A stretch of 39,948 nt of DNA, taken from positions 1-39,948 of the forward strand of contig NZ_BCSG01000024.1 of assembly GCF_001570745.1 (NCBI RefSeq). Direction: 5' to 3'. Source of the DNA: Alicyclobacillus mali NBRC 102425 (GTDB taxonomy: Bacteria > Bacillota > Bacilli > Alicyclobacillales > Alicyclobacillaceae). Below, one piece after another: positions 1 to 8,672 of the stretch (position 1 is the stretch's first letter; the number at the start of each line of letters is the position of its first letter). A program made the translations under genes and the position numbers. The notes under the pieces are model-generated. The model had not been told where the DNA came from. It worked only from the letters and a program-made list of their open reading frames with translations, and did not search any database.

Positions 1-84
1 AAAAGGCTCTCGTGGTAACATGGTGTGCGGAAACAGTCCCATTCGGGGAAATCCATGGCGATTCCGTCAAGGGAGCGTGTTGGG

Positions 85-861
85 ATGCAGAGACCGGTCG
101 AGCTCGAAGTGGATGGTCTCGTCCTTCGCGGCATGGAGCACGTGCCTGATGAGGCAGCGAGCGAGTCCGTGCCTGCGGCGATTTTGTTTCACGGCTTCAC
201 GGGCACCCACATCGAGCCCCATCAGCTGTTCGTCAAACTGAGCCGCGCGCTGGAGGCCGAGGGCGTGGCGGCGTTCCGCCTCGATTTCGCCGGTAGCGGA
301 GACTCCGACGGCGAGTTTCAGGACATGACCGCCACATCCGAGATCCGAGATGCGAAGGCCATTTTGGACTGGGTGCGGCGAGATCCTCGCATCCATTCGG
401 ACCGAGTGAGCCTCATCGGCCTCAGCATGGGCGGTTACGTCGCGTCCATCGTGGCCGGTGACGAGCCGGACAAGGTGGACAGGCTCGTGCTCCTCGCACC
501 GGCGGGCAACATGGCCGACATTGCGGACAAGCAGGCCGAGGCGCTGGGCGCTGCGGCGGATGCCGATGTGGTTGATCTCGGCGGCAACCTCGTGGGCCGC
601 AGATTGTATGAAGACCTCAAACAAATCGACGCGTTCGAGCGAGCCAAGCCGTTCCGCGGAAAGGTGCTGATCGTCCACGGGATGGAGGACCAGGCCGTAC
701 CGTACGAGGTGTCGCTCAAGTATCAGAACGAGGTGTACGGCGAGCGCGCGCGGCTGCATCTGATCGAAGAGGCGGATCACACGTTCAACAACCGGCACTG
801 GGAATCCGAGGTCATTCGAGAAGTCGTGCGGTTTTTGACGGGCGTGGATCGGTCGCAATGA
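85..861 (+). CDS. alpha/beta hydrolase (serine esterase type)
   Basis: A 258-residue cytoplasmic alpha/beta hydrolase, probably a carboxylesterase of the short feruloyl/cinnamoyl esterase group. An HGFTG oxyanion strand lies near residue 38. The nucleophile elbow GLSMGG places the catalytic serine at about residue 114, with a likely acid at Asp202 (HGMEDQAVP) and base at His232 (ADHTF). Family knowledge supports ester hydrolysis; the substrate cannot be read from sequence. I chose the ATG at 85 because AAGGGAG sits 9 bases upstream. An in-frame GTG at 25 would add 20 residues but has no ribosome site. No signal peptide is seen. proC follows 25 bases downstream on the same strand, so the two may be co-transcribed. 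Confidence 0.85.
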   Translation: MQRPVELEVDGLVLRGMEHVPDEAASESVPAAILFHGFTGTHIEPHQLFVKLSRALEAEGVAAFRLDFAGSGDSDGEFQDMTATSEIRDAKAILDWVRRDPRIHSDRVSLIGLSMGGYVASIVAGDEPDKVDRLVLLAPAGNMADIADKQAEALGAAADADVVDLGGNLVGRRLYEDLKQIDAFERAKPFRGKVLIVHGMEDQAVPYEVSLKYQNEVYGERARLHLIEEADHTFNNRHWESEVIREVVRFLTGVDRSQ

Positions 862-886
862 CCGCGCGCCAACAGGAGGTGGAGGG

Positions 887-1705
887 TTGAAGCGGCTTTT
901 TGTCCTCGGCGCCGGTTCGATGGCCGAGTCGTTTATCAAAGGCATCGTGGAAGAGGGCGTGATCGATCCGCGGGACATCTTCGTCTCCAATCGATCGCGT
1001 AGGGAACGATTGTTGGAATTGAGCGAATGGTATGGCATCACACCCGCCGATTCCGTGGCGCGGGCGGCGGACGCGGACCTCATCATTCTCGCGGTGAAGC
1101 CGTACGACATGATGGAGGCTTTGAAACAACTACGTCCTCATCTGTCGGATCAGGTGCTCTTGTCGTTTGCAGCGGGCATCCCCATTGAAGCCATGCAGCG
1201 CGCGACGGGGGGGCACCCGTACATCATTCGCACCATGCCGAACGTGCCGGTGGCGGTTGGCATGGGGGCCATCGCGCTGTCGGCGCCTTCGACGGTGCCG
1301 CGGGACAAGCTTCGCCGGGTCGTCGAGATGCTGGCCGGTCTCGGGCAGGTGGTCGAGATTGAGGAGGGGCTGATGGACGCCGCCACCGCGTTTTCCGGCA
1401 GCGGCCCGGGGTTCATCAGCTATCTCCTCGAGGCGATGGAACAGGCGGCGGTAGAACTCGGCTTCGCCCCGGAACTCGCGCGAAAGCTTCTGGTGCAGAC
1501 GGTCATCGGCACGGCGCACGTCCTGCGCGAGTGGGATCTGAGCCCGAGCGAATTGCGACGCCGCGTGACCTCGCCGAACGGCACCACCCACGCCGGCGTC
1601 GAGGTGATGCAGTCGCAGGGCGTGTATCAGGCCATCGTCGAGGCGGTGAGGAGGGCGGCCGTCCGCGCGGAGGAGATGGGGCGCGAGTACACGCGCGAGG
1701 GCTGA
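887..1705 (+). CDS. proC: pyrroline-5-carboxylate reductase
   Basis: Catalyses the last step of proline synthesis, the NAD(P)H-dependent reduction of 1-pyrroline-5-carboxylate to proline, in the cytoplasm. The 272-residue length is normal for ProC. The N-terminal Rossmann motif VLGAGSMAES binds the cofactor, AVKPYD follows near residue 68, and the C-terminal dimer/active-site segment includes FSGSGP and the signature region TSPNGTTHAGVEVM (usually SPGGTT in relatives). The start is a TTG, supported by AGGAGGTGG five bases upstream. No proA or proB lies in the window. Confidence 0.95.
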   Translation: MKRLFVLGAGSMAESFIKGIVEEGVIDPRDIFVSNRSRRERLLELSEWYGITPADSVARAADADLIILAVKPYDMMEALKQLRPHLSDQVLLSFAAGIPIEAMQRATGGHPYIIRTMPNVPVAVGMGAIALSAPSTVPRDKLRRVVEMLAGLGQVVEIEEGLMDAATAFSGSGPGFISYLLEAMEQAAVELGFAPELARKLLVQTVIGTAHVLREWDLSPSELRRRVTSPNGTTHAGVEVMQSQGVYQAIVEAVRRAAVRAEEMGREYTREG

Positions 1706-1731
1706 GGCATGGCCCCAGGCCCTCTGACGCT

Positions 1732-2229
1732 TCAGTGCGGGCGGTGTTCGGTGATGCCCGCGACGAGATCGAGCGCGTGGCGTAGGATGGGCGCAATCAC
1801 CCGGAACCCCTCGTCCACGGCGCGGGGGCTGCCCGGGAAGTTGACAATGAGCGTCTGGCCGCGGATGCCCGCCGTCTGGCGGGAGAGCATGGCGTGCGGC
1901 TTGTTGGGCCAGGCGGAGGCGCGCATCGCCTCGCCGATGCCCGGGATCTCCCGCTCGATCACGTCCCGCGTCGCCTCCGGCGTCACGTCCCGCGGGCCGA
2001 GGCCCGTCCCGCCCGTGGTGGCGACGAGGTGCACGCCTTCGAGCGAGAGCGCGCGCAGGCGCGCGGCGATTCGGGCGCGATCGTCCGGCACCACGACGGC
2101 GTGGCGCACTTCAAACCCCGCCTCGCGGAGCAACGATGCGAGGAGCGGCCCGCTCTCGTCCTGGCGCTCGCCTCGGCTCGCGGAATCGCTCACGGTGATC
2201 ACGGCAGCCGTGCGCACGGTGTTCTCCAT
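1732..2229 (-). CDS. molybdenum cofactor biosynthesis protein, MogA/MoaB family
   Basis: A 165-residue member of the MogA/MoaB/MoeA-domain family, which adenylylates molybdopterin before metal insertion. The diagnostic loop TTGGTGLGPRDVTPEA lies near residue 75, and the end of the fold carries NFPGSPRA, matching the NLPGSP block of the family. The ATG has an excellent AGGAGGTAC ribosome site, so the longer upstream open frame is not coding. The gene is alone here, divergent from the dienelactone hydrolase gene and convergent with proC; no other moa or moe genes are visible. MogA and MoaB cannot be separated by eye, so no symbol is given. Confidence 0.9.
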   Translation of the reverse strand: MENTVRTAAVITVSDSASRGERQDESGPLLASLLREAGFEVRHAVVVPDDRARIAARLRALSLEGVHLVATTGGTGLGPRDVTPEATRDVIEREIPGIGEAMRASAWPNKPHAMLSRQTAGIRGQTLIVNFPGSPRAVDEGFRVIAPILRHALDLVAGITEHRPH

Positions 2230-2318
2230 GATGTACCTCCTCTGTATGTCACAATCCATTCGCTTCCATGTTGAGCCTCTCCTCTCACTGTGACACAATA
2301 ACCGTGGAGGTGGCAAAC

Positions 2319-3140
2319 GTGGCACTGCACACGGAATGGGTTCGATACGGCGAAAACGGGCAGTATCTGGGCTACTTGGCCCACCATGATCGGCTGGCGG
2401 ACGGACAACCGGCCGTGATCGTGCTTCAGGAGATCTGGGGCGTGGACGAGCACATCCAGGACGTCGCGGACCGGTTTGCGCGCGCAGGCTATGTGGCGCT
2501 TGCGCCGGACCTGTACGCGGAAGGCGGGAAGCGCAAACCAGGGCTTGAGCCGGAGGCCATCGAGGCGGTGAAGCGGTTTCTGGATTCGGTGCCGCCTCAG
2601 GCGTGGCACGACGCATCGGCGCGCGATCGCGCCCTGGAGACGCTGCCCGAGCCGGAGCGAACGACGGTTCGCCACACGTTTGGACAGCTGTTCGGCGGTC
2701 TGAATCTGGACGCGTACAACGACCATCTGCTGGCCGCCGCGGGCTTTTTGCGGGACACGTATCCCATGACGAAAGGGCAACCGGTGGTCTCCATCGGCTT
2801 CTGCATGGGCGGCGGTCTGTCCGCGAGGCTGGCGACGCTCGATCCGAAGCTCGCGGGCGCGGTCATTTTTTACGGGCAGGCTCCGAGCGCGGAACGCATT
2901 CCCAACATTCAGTGCCCGGTGCGCGGGTTCTACGCGTCGCTCGATCCGCGCATCACGGACGCAGTTCCGGCGTTTGCCGAAGAGATGAAGAAGGCGGGGA
3001 AGGACTTCCAGTACCGCGTGTACGAAGGCGCGCACCACGCGTTCTTCAACGACACGCGCGCGTCGTATCACCCGCGGGCGGCGAGATCGGCGTTCGCAGA
3101 AGTCCTCACGTTCTTCAACCAGGTGACTGGAGGCGTGTGA
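2319..3140 (+). CDS. dienelactone hydrolase family protein
   Basis: An alpha/beta hydrolase of the dienelactone hydrolase family, 273 residues. The nucleophile is a cysteine (GFCMGGG, about Cys162), which separates this family from serine esterases. The likely partners are Asp209 (YASLDPRI) and His240 (GAHHAFF). The family opens dienelactones or related lactones and esters; the physiological substrate is unknown. GTG at 2319 is the best start because GGAGGTGG lies five bases upstream; an ATG at 2268 would run through the intergenic region. pgcA begins 27 bases after the stop. Confidence 0.88.
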   Translation: MALHTEWVRYGENGQYLGYLAHHDRLADGQPAVIVLQEIWGVDEHIQDVADRFARAGYVALAPDLYAEGGKRKPGLEPEAIEAVKRFLDSVPPQAWHDASARDRALETLPEPERTTVRHTFGQLFGGLNLDAYNDHLLAAAGFLRDTYPMTKGQPVVSIGFCMGGGLSARLATLDPKLAGAVIFYGQAPSAERIPNIQCPVRGFYASLDPRITDAVPAFAEEMKKAGKDFQYRVYEGAHHAFFNDTRASYHPRAARSAFAEVLTFFNQVTGGV

Positions 3141-3167
3141 ATTCTCTGCGCGTAAGGAGCGCGGATT

Positions 3168-4919
3168 TTGGGAGGGATGGAGACGGTGACGAAGGCGCAG
3201 CAGGCGTATGAACAGTGGTTGCAACAACCGCATCTGCCTGAAGATCTCCGCGCGGAACTCGAGCGCATCCGCGGCAACGATGGCGAGATCGAGGAACGCT
3301 TCGGGGCGGACCTCGACTTTGGCACGGGCGGACTTCGCGGCGTCATGGGCGCGGGGCTGAACCGGATGAACGTGTACACGGTGCGGCGCGCCACGGCGGG
3401 CCTGGCGCTTCACCTGAAGGAGCGCTTTGGCGAGGACGTGGCTGAGCGAGGCGTGGCCATCGGCTACGACGTGCGGCACAACTCGGCCACGTTCGCCGAG
3501 GCGGTGGCCCTGACGCTCGCGGCGTACGGCATCAAGGCTCACCTGTTCCCCGTGGTCTCCCCGACGCCGGAGCTCTCCTTTGCTGTGCGCGATCTCGGCT
3601 GCGCGGCGGGCGTCATGATCACCGCAAGCCACAACCCGCCCAAGTACAACGGCTACAAGGTGTACAACGAGCACGGAGGGCAGGTCCTTGAGGACGACGC
3701 CCGCGACATCAAGGATCGCATGGAGTCGATTCAGGATCTGTTCGCGATCCCGCACTTGCCTCGGGAAGAGGCGGAGGCGCGCGGGCTTTTCACCATGATT
3801 CCGGCTTCACTTCGGGCGAAGTACATCGAGGCGGTGGTCAGCGAAGTCCGCGATCCGCGCCTTGGCGACGAGCGCTCCCGCCTGTCCATCGTGTACACGC
3901 CGCTTCACGGGACGGGCAACGTCCCGGTGCGCGAGGCGCTTTCTGCGGCCGGTTACAAGGACGTCCATCTCGTTGAGGCACAGGTCGAGCCGGACGGCGA
4001 CTTCTCGACTGTGAAGAGCCCGAACCCGGAGGAGCAGGAGGCGCTCGCGCTCGGCGTGAAGCTCGCCGAGGAGGTCGGCGCGCACCTTGTCATGGGCAAC
4101 GATCCCGACTGCGATCGCGTCGGGATCGCCGTGCGCGACGCATCCGGGCGCATGCAGCTATTGACCGGCAACCAGGTGGGCGCGCTCATCGTTCACTACC
4201 TGTGCGAGCGTCATCGCGACACGGGCGGGTTTCACCTTCCGCCCATCGTGTTCAAAACCATCGTCACGTCCGACATGGGCAAGCACATCGCGGAATCGTA
4301 CGGCGTGCACGTGGAAGAGACGCTCACGGGCTTCAAGTACATTGGCGATCGCGTCACGCGCCACGAGGCGGACGGGACCTACCGCCTGCTCGCCGGGTAC
4401 GAGGAGAGCTACGGCTACCTCGTGTCGCCCATCGTGCGCGACAAGGACGGCGTGCAGGGCGCGCTCGTCATCGCCGAGATGGCGGCCTGGCACCTGGCGC
4501 ACGGCCGGACGCTCGTGGATGTGCTGCGCTCCCTGTACGAGCAGTACGGCTGGTACGGGGACAAGCTCGTCAATGTGGAGCTCGAGGGCCACGACGGCGT
4601 GGAGCGCATGAAGCGCGCGCTTCAGGATCTGCGGGAGCGCCCGCTCGAGGTGCCCGGACTCGCGCTCGTCGCCGTGGAGGACTATCTCGAAAGGGAGCGG
4701 CGCTTCCCGGGGACGGATCGCGCGGAGCCGTTGACGCTGCCGGTATCGGACGTGCAGAAGTTCATCTTTGAGGGCGGGCATTGGGCTGCCATTCGCCCGT
4801 CGGGCACGGAGCCGAAGATGAAGATGTACTTCGGCGTGCGCGGAAGGAATGAGACGGAGCGAGACGAGCTGTTGGACAAGCTGGTCCAGGCGCTCACGGC
4901 GAGGGCGCGTATGGAATGA
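3168..4919 (+). CDS. pgcA: phosphoglucomutase / phosphomannomutase (PgcA type)
   Basis: A 583-residue alpha-D-phosphohexomutase interconverting glucose-1-phosphate and glucose-6-phosphate, feeding UDP-sugar and cell-envelope synthesis. All four family landmarks are visible: the phosphoserine loop TASHNP (Ser about 154), the Mg-binding loop DPDCDR, the sugar-binding loop GYEESYGY and the C-terminal phosphate-binding RPSGTEPK. Length matches Bacillus PgcA. The start is uncertain: TTG at 3168 has AAGGAG eight bases upstream, while GTG at 3186 has GGGAGG ten bases upstream. The stop overlaps the MFS gene start by four bases (ATGA), indicating translational coupling. Confidence 0.93.
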   Translation: MGGMETVTKAQQAYEQWLQQPHLPEDLRAELERIRGNDGEIEERFGADLDFGTGGLRGVMGAGLNRMNVYTVRRATAGLALHLKERFGEDVAERGVAIGYDVRHNSATFAEAVALTLAAYGIKAHLFPVVSPTPELSFAVRDLGCAAGVMITASHNPPKYNGYKVYNEHGGQVLEDDARDIKDRMESIQDLFAIPHLPREEAEARGLFTMIPASLRAKYIEAVVSEVRDPRLGDERSRLSIVYTPLHGTGNVPVREALSAAGYKDVHLVEAQVEPDGDFSTVKSPNPEEQEALALGVKLAEEVGAHLVMGNDPDCDRVGIAVRDASGRMQLLTGNQVGALIVHYLCERHRDTGGFHLPPIVFKTIVTSDMGKHIAESYGVHVEETLTGFKYIGDRVTRHEADGTYRLLAGYEESYGYLVSPIVRDKDGVQGALVIAEMAAWHLAHGRTLVDVLRSLYEQYGWYGDKLVNVELEGHDGVERMKRALQDLRERPLEVPGLALVAVEDYLERERRFPGTDRAEPLTLPVSDVQKFIFEGGHWAAIRPSGTEPKMKMYFGVRGRNETERDELLDKLVQALTARARME

Positions 4920-6103
4920 CGGCCTGGCGGCGGACGCTCGTCATTCTATGGTGCGCGAATTTCTGCGCCGCGGCCGGCATGAGCCAGATCATCCCGTTCA
5001 TCCCGCTCTACCTGGCCGAACTCGGCCTGCACACGGAGCGGAGCATCGATCATTGGGCGAGCTGGGTCTTTTCCGCGCAGTTCGTCACTTCGTTCATGTT
5101 TCAGCCCGTCTGGGGCTCGCTCGCGGACCGGTATGGACGAAAGCCCATGCTGTTACGCGCCGGCTTCGGCATGGGCGTGATGACGGCGCTCATGGGGCTC
5201 GTCGGGGCCCCGTGGCAGCTTTTGGTTCTCCGGCTCGTGAACGGCGTATTCTCCGGGTTCATCGCCATGGCGATTTCCCTTCAGGCCTCGGTGACCCCGG
5301 CGGAGAACGCGGGCCGCGCGCTCGGCACGCTCCAGACCGGCAACATCGCCGGATCGCTCATCGGGCCGCTCGTGGGCGGAATCCTGGCTGAGTGGCTGGG
5401 CTTTCGCGGCTGCTTCTTCTTCACGGGCGCGATGCTCGTTCTGGCGAGCCTCATCGTGCTCCTGTTTGTACACGAGCCGAAAGGGACGCGGCGGGCGCGG
5501 GCGAAGGCCCGGAGATCTTGGAAAAGCCTCGTGGGGCTCTGGCCGGTATTTCTCGGCTCTTTCATGACCCAACTCGCCATGATGAGCATCGAGCCCATTG
5601 TGACCATCTTCACCCGCAGCATCTACCACGGCGCGCACCTCACGCTCGCCGCGGGGCTTGTCGTGGCGACAAGCGGCATTGCCAATCTCGTCGGCACGCC
5701 GACCTTGGGCCGGGTGGGCGATCGCGTCGGGCAGCAGCGCGTGCTATTGCTCGCGTTTCTGGGTGCCGCATGCGCGTTTTTGCCGCAGGCTCTCGCGCAT
5801 GCGCTTTGGCTTCTGCTGATCGGCCGGTTTCTGTTGGGGCTCTTTGTCGGCGGCATGCTGCCGTCGCTGCAGGCGCTGGTGCGCAAGCTCGCGCCGGAGG
5901 ACAAGCAGGCGACCGCGTACGGCCTCAACTCGAGCGCCACGTTCTTCGGCAATCTGATAGGCCCGCTCATCGGCGGGCAGGTGGCGGCGATGTACGGCAT
6001 CCGCTCGGTGTTCTACGTGACCATGGCGCTTTTGCTCCTGAACGCGGCCGTGATCGCCGCAAATCGTCGGAGGCTTGCGCCGCATGGCGCCGAGGAGGTT
6101 TAG
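4916..6103 (+). CDS. major facilitator superfamily transporter
   Basis: A 395-residue integral membrane protein with about 12 hydrophobic segments in two halves. The loop after TM2 has the MFS motif A-like SLADRYGRKPML (residues about 66-77), and a related GRVGDRVGQQ loop lies in the second half. It resembles drug-efflux MFS proteins of the MdtG type, but the substrate is inferred only at family level. The start ATG overlaps the pgcA stop (ATGA), so it is translated with the mutase, although a functional link is not obvious. Confidence 0.85.
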   Translation: MTAWRRTLVILWCANFCAAAGMSQIIPFIPLYLAELGLHTERSIDHWASWVFSAQFVTSFMFQPVWGSLADRYGRKPMLLRAGFGMGVMTALMGLVGAPWQLLVLRLVNGVFSGFIAMAISLQASVTPAENAGRALGTLQTGNIAGSLIGPLVGGILAEWLGFRGCFFFTGAMLVLASLIVLLFVHEPKGTRRARAKARRSWKSLVGLWPVFLGSFMTQLAMMSIEPIVTIFTRSIYHGAHLTLAAGLVVATSGIANLVGTPTLGRVGDRVGQQRVLLLAFLGAACAFLPQALAHALWLLLIGRFLLGLFVGGMLPSLQALVRKLAPEDKQATAYGLNSSATFFGNLIGPLIGGQVAAMYGIRSVFYVTMALLLLNAAVIAANRRRLAPHGAEEV

Positions 6104-6160
6104 GCTCGCCCGAAACTGGCCATGATGGTGGCCAACTGGATTCGGTCGGGAGGCGGAACA

Positions 6161-6280
6161 TTGAAAGCGCGGTTGGTGCGCGTGGTTCACCTCGTCATCG
6201 CCAGCGTCATGCTCGCGTGCACGGCCATCAGCCTGGTGGCCATCGCCCTCGAGCTTGCGGTGCGCCGGCTGCTGGCGTGA
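6161..6280 (+). CDS. small single-pass membrane protein (hypothetical)
   Basis: A 39-residue ORF with TTG start and GGGAGGCGG four bases upstream. The product has a short basic N-terminus (MKARLVRVVH), one hydrophobic segment (about residues 9-31) and a basic C-terminal end (VRRLLA), i.e. a plausible single-span membrane peptide. It sits between the MFS gene and the TagA-like gene on the same strand. An ATG at 6122 would extend it by 13 residues without a good ribosome site. No family is recognised. Support is the ribosome site plus the membrane-like composition only. Confidence 0.42.
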   Translation: MKARLVRVVHLVIASVMLACTAISLVAIALELAVRRLLA

Positions 6281-6352
6281 GGCTGTGGGCGTGCGAACGA
6301 GGCCGGTGCGAGCGGAGCGACACACGTCAACGAACGATGGAGGCATAGGCCA

Positions 6353-7117
6353 GTGGCTGTGCAGGGATTTGCCAAGGACGTCGTGGACGTGCTCGGCGTC
6401 AGGTTTCACCGCGTCACCATGGCGGAGGCGGTGGAGAAAATCCTCTTCTGGGCGGCGGACGGCGGCCATCACCTCGTGGTGACGGCTGGACCGGAATTTG
6501 TCATGCAGTGCCAGCGCCAGGAGGCGCTGTTGCGCCTCGTCAATTCGGCCGATCTCGTCACCGCCGACGGCATCGGCGTCGTCTGGGCGGCCCGCAGGCA
6601 GGGACGCCCCGTGCCCGAGCGCGTGACGGGCGTGGAGCTCGTCCCTCAGGTGTTGGCGGAAGCCATGCGGCGGAATCAGGTGCTGCGCGTATACCTGCTC
6701 GGGGCCACCGAGGCATCGCTCGCTGCGTGCCTGGACAACTTGCGGGCGCAGTACCCCGCGCACGCGTTCGCAGGACATCATGGCTATTTTCAACACCCGG
6801 ATCTCGAGCGAATTCTCGAAGAGATCCGAGCGTTTCGCCCGCATCTTTTGCTCGTGGGCATGGGACAACCGCGCCAGGAGCTGTTCCTCCGAGACGTGAT
6901 GGGCAAGCTGCCTCCGCTCGTGGGGATGGGCGTGGGTGGCTCCATCGACGTGTGGGGCGGCACTGTGCGCCGGGCGCCGGAGGCGTTTCGCCGCGTGAAT
7001 CTGGAGTGGTTGTACAGGCTCATCACGGAGCCCAAGCGGTTTCGCCGCCAACTGGCGCTGCCGAGGTTCGCGTTAAAGGTCATCTCATCGCCTGGCAAGC
7101 GCGAGGCCCGTGATTGA
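6353..7117 (+). CDS. WecG/TagA/CpsF-family glycosyltransferase
   Basis: A 254-residue GT26-family glycosyltransferase. Members transfer N-acetylmannosamine(-uronate) or glucose to lipid-linked sugars in teichoic acid, enterobacterial antigen or capsule synthesis. Typical blocks are present: TADGIGVVWAARRQG near residue 66, VYLLGATE near 112, and LLVGMGQPRQELF near 163, followed by GVGGSIDVWGG. The product lacks a signal peptide and would act at the cytoplasmic face. GTG start with GGAGG ten bases upstream. No other teichoic acid genes are adjacent, so the exact polymer is unknown. Confidence 0.88.
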   Translation: MAVQGFAKDVVDVLGVRFHRVTMAEAVEKILFWAADGGHHLVVTAGPEFVMQCQRQEALLRLVNSADLVTADGIGVVWAARRQGRPVPERVTGVELVPQVLAEAMRRNQVLRVYLLGATEASLAACLDNLRAQYPAHAFAGHHGYFQHPDLERILEEIRAFRPHLLLVGMGQPRQELFLRDVMGKLPPLVGMGVGGSIDVWGGTVRRAPEAFRRVNLEWLYRLITEPKRFRRQLALPRFALKVISSPGKREARD

Positions 7118-7148
7118 AGCCGTCCTCAACATTGTCAAGGGAAAATCC

Positions 7149-7177
7149 TTGACTGCCCAGAGGCCATCGACTACGAT
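7149..7177 (+). promoter_or_regulatory. sigma-A type promoter of metK
   Basis: TTGACT (7149-7154), a 17-base spacer and TACGAT (7172-7177), followed by AAG. Transcription would begin near 7184, giving a leader of about 65 bases. The leader contains a small hairpin (CAAGC ... GCTTG around 7199-7219). No S-box (SAM-I) riboswitch pattern is visible before metK. Confidence 0.65.
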
Positions 7178-7251
7178 AAGGTTTGTTTTGCGATGGACAA
7201 GCGGGATCCCCTGGCTTGCCAAATCCTCTGCGCGCCAAAGGAGGCTCCAGA

Positions 7252-8439
7252 TTGGCACAGCGACGCCTGTTTACCTCGGAATCCGTGACGGAAGGTCACC
7301 CGGACAAGATTTGCGATCAGATCTCCGACGCAGTGTTGGACGAGATTTTGACATATGATCCGCTCGCGCGCGTCGCGTGCGAGACGTCGGTGACGACGGG
7401 ACTCGTGCTCGTCATCGGCGAGATCACGACGAGCTGCTACGTGGACATCCCGAAGGTGGTGCGCCGCACCATTTCCGAAATTGGATACACCCGCGCGAAG
7501 TTCGGCTTCGACGCCGAGACCTGCGCCGTCATCACGTCCATCGACGAGCAGTCCCCGGACATCGCGCAGGGCGTGGATCGCGCCCTCGAAGTGCGGAACA
7601 TGACGGACGCGCAGATCGACGAGATTGGTGCGGGTGATCAGGGACTCATGTTCGGCTTCGCGTGCGATGAGACGCCCGAGTTGATGCCGCTGCCGATTTC
7701 CCTCGCGCATCGGTTGTCGCGCCGGCTCGCGGAAGTGCGCAAGAGCGGCGAACTCACGTACCTGCGCCCGGACGGCAAGACGCAGGTGACCATCGAGTAC
7801 GAGGGAGACCGGCCCGTGCGCGTGGACACGATTGTCATCTCCACGCAGCACGACGAGCAGACGACGCTCAAGACCGTCGAGCGCGACATGATTGAGCGCG
7901 TCATCCGCCCGATTGTCCCCCAGGAGTGGCTGGATGAGAACACGAAGTACCTCATCAACCCGACGGGGCGGTTTGTCATCGGCGGACCGCAGGGCGACGC
8001 CGGGCTCACGGGCCGGAAAATTATCGTCGACACGTACGGCGGCTACGCTCGCCACGGCGGCGGTGCCTTCTCCGGCAAGGATCCGACGAAGGTCGACCGG
8101 AGCGCCGCGTATGCGGCTCGCTACGTCGCGAAGAACATTGTCGCGGCCGGGCTCGCAAGGAAGTGCGAGATCCAGCTCGCGTATGCGATTGGCGTGGCGC
8201 GGCCGGTGTCCATCTCGGTGGACACGTATGGGACGGGACAGGTGAGCGACGAGAAGATCGTCGAGATCGTCCGCGAGGTGTTCGACCTTCGCCCAGCGGC
8301 CATCATTCGCGATCTCGACCTTCGCCGGCCCATCTACCGCCAGACGGCGGCGTACGGCCACTTCGGGCGCACGGACGTCGATCTTCCGTGGGAGCGGACG
8401 GACAAGGTGGAGGAGATCCGCCGCCTCGCGCTGACCTGA
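7252..8439 (+). CDS. metK: S-adenosylmethionine synthetase
   Basis: Forms S-adenosylmethionine from methionine and ATP in the cytoplasm. The 395-residue length is normal. Diagnostic motifs are [14 protein letters not shown] at the N-terminus, [10 protein letters not shown] (about residue 125) and [16 protein letters not shown] (about residue 265). The TTG at 7252 is the start: AAAGGAGG lies seven bases upstream and the product then begins [11 protein letters not shown] as in relatives. Transcribed alone between its own promoter and a strong terminator. Confidence 0.96.
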   Translation: MAQRRLFTSESVTEGHPDKICDQISDAVLDEILTYDPLARVACETSVTTGLVLVIGEITTSCYVDIPKVVRRTISEIGYTRAKFGFDAETCAVITSIDEQSPDIAQGVDRALEVRNMTDAQIDEIGAGDQGLMFGFACDETPELMPLPISLAHRLSRRLAEVRKSGELTYLRPDGKTQVTIEYEGDRPVRVDTIVISTQHDEQTTLKTVERDMIERVIRPIVPQEWLDENTKYLINPTGRFVIGGPQGDAGLTGRKIIVDTYGGYARHGGGAFSGKDPTKVDRSAAYAARYVAKNIVAAGLARKCEIQLAYAIGVARPVSISVDTYGTGQVSDEKIVEIVREVFDLRPAAIIRDLDLRRPIYRQTAAYGHFGRTDVDLPWERTDKVEEIRRLALT

Positions 8440-8550
8440 CCAGTGAGCTGAGCGCGCTGACAAAAGTTTGTCGCGGCCCCAGCGGACCCTCACAAACACC
8501 GCTTTTGGCATCGAATGTATGAGATATCACCCTTACACCCCATGATGTGT

Positions 8551-8583
8551 GCCTTCCGGCGCCCCGCCGGAGGGCGTTTTTTT
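8551..8583 (+). terminator. intrinsic terminator of metK
   Basis: A 10-bp stem (8551-8560 with 8566-8575, one G-U pair), five-base loop GCCCC, then G and seven T (8577-8583). The best classical terminator in the window; it separates metK from the response regulator gene. Confidence 0.9.
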
Positions 8584-8608
8584 CGTGCACCCGGCATGAG
8601 CGTGAATC

Positions 8609-8617
8609 TGGTATTAT
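8609..8617 (+). promoter_or_regulatory. extended -10 promoter of the DegU-like regulator
   Basis: TGG followed by TATTAT (8612-8617), an extended -10 element, directly downstream of the metK terminator and 55 bases before the regulator start. No good -35 is seen, as expected for extended -10 promoters. Confidence 0.5.
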
Positions 8618-8672
8618 CAAGCTGAAGAAGAGATTGGACATCCGGGGGTTGCTTGCAAGCAAGGGGGATGGA

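Noticed and set aside
2199-3755. 518-codon minus-strand frame over the dienelactone hydrolase and pgcA genes
   Set aside because: Two recognisable plus-strand enzymes lie beneath it.
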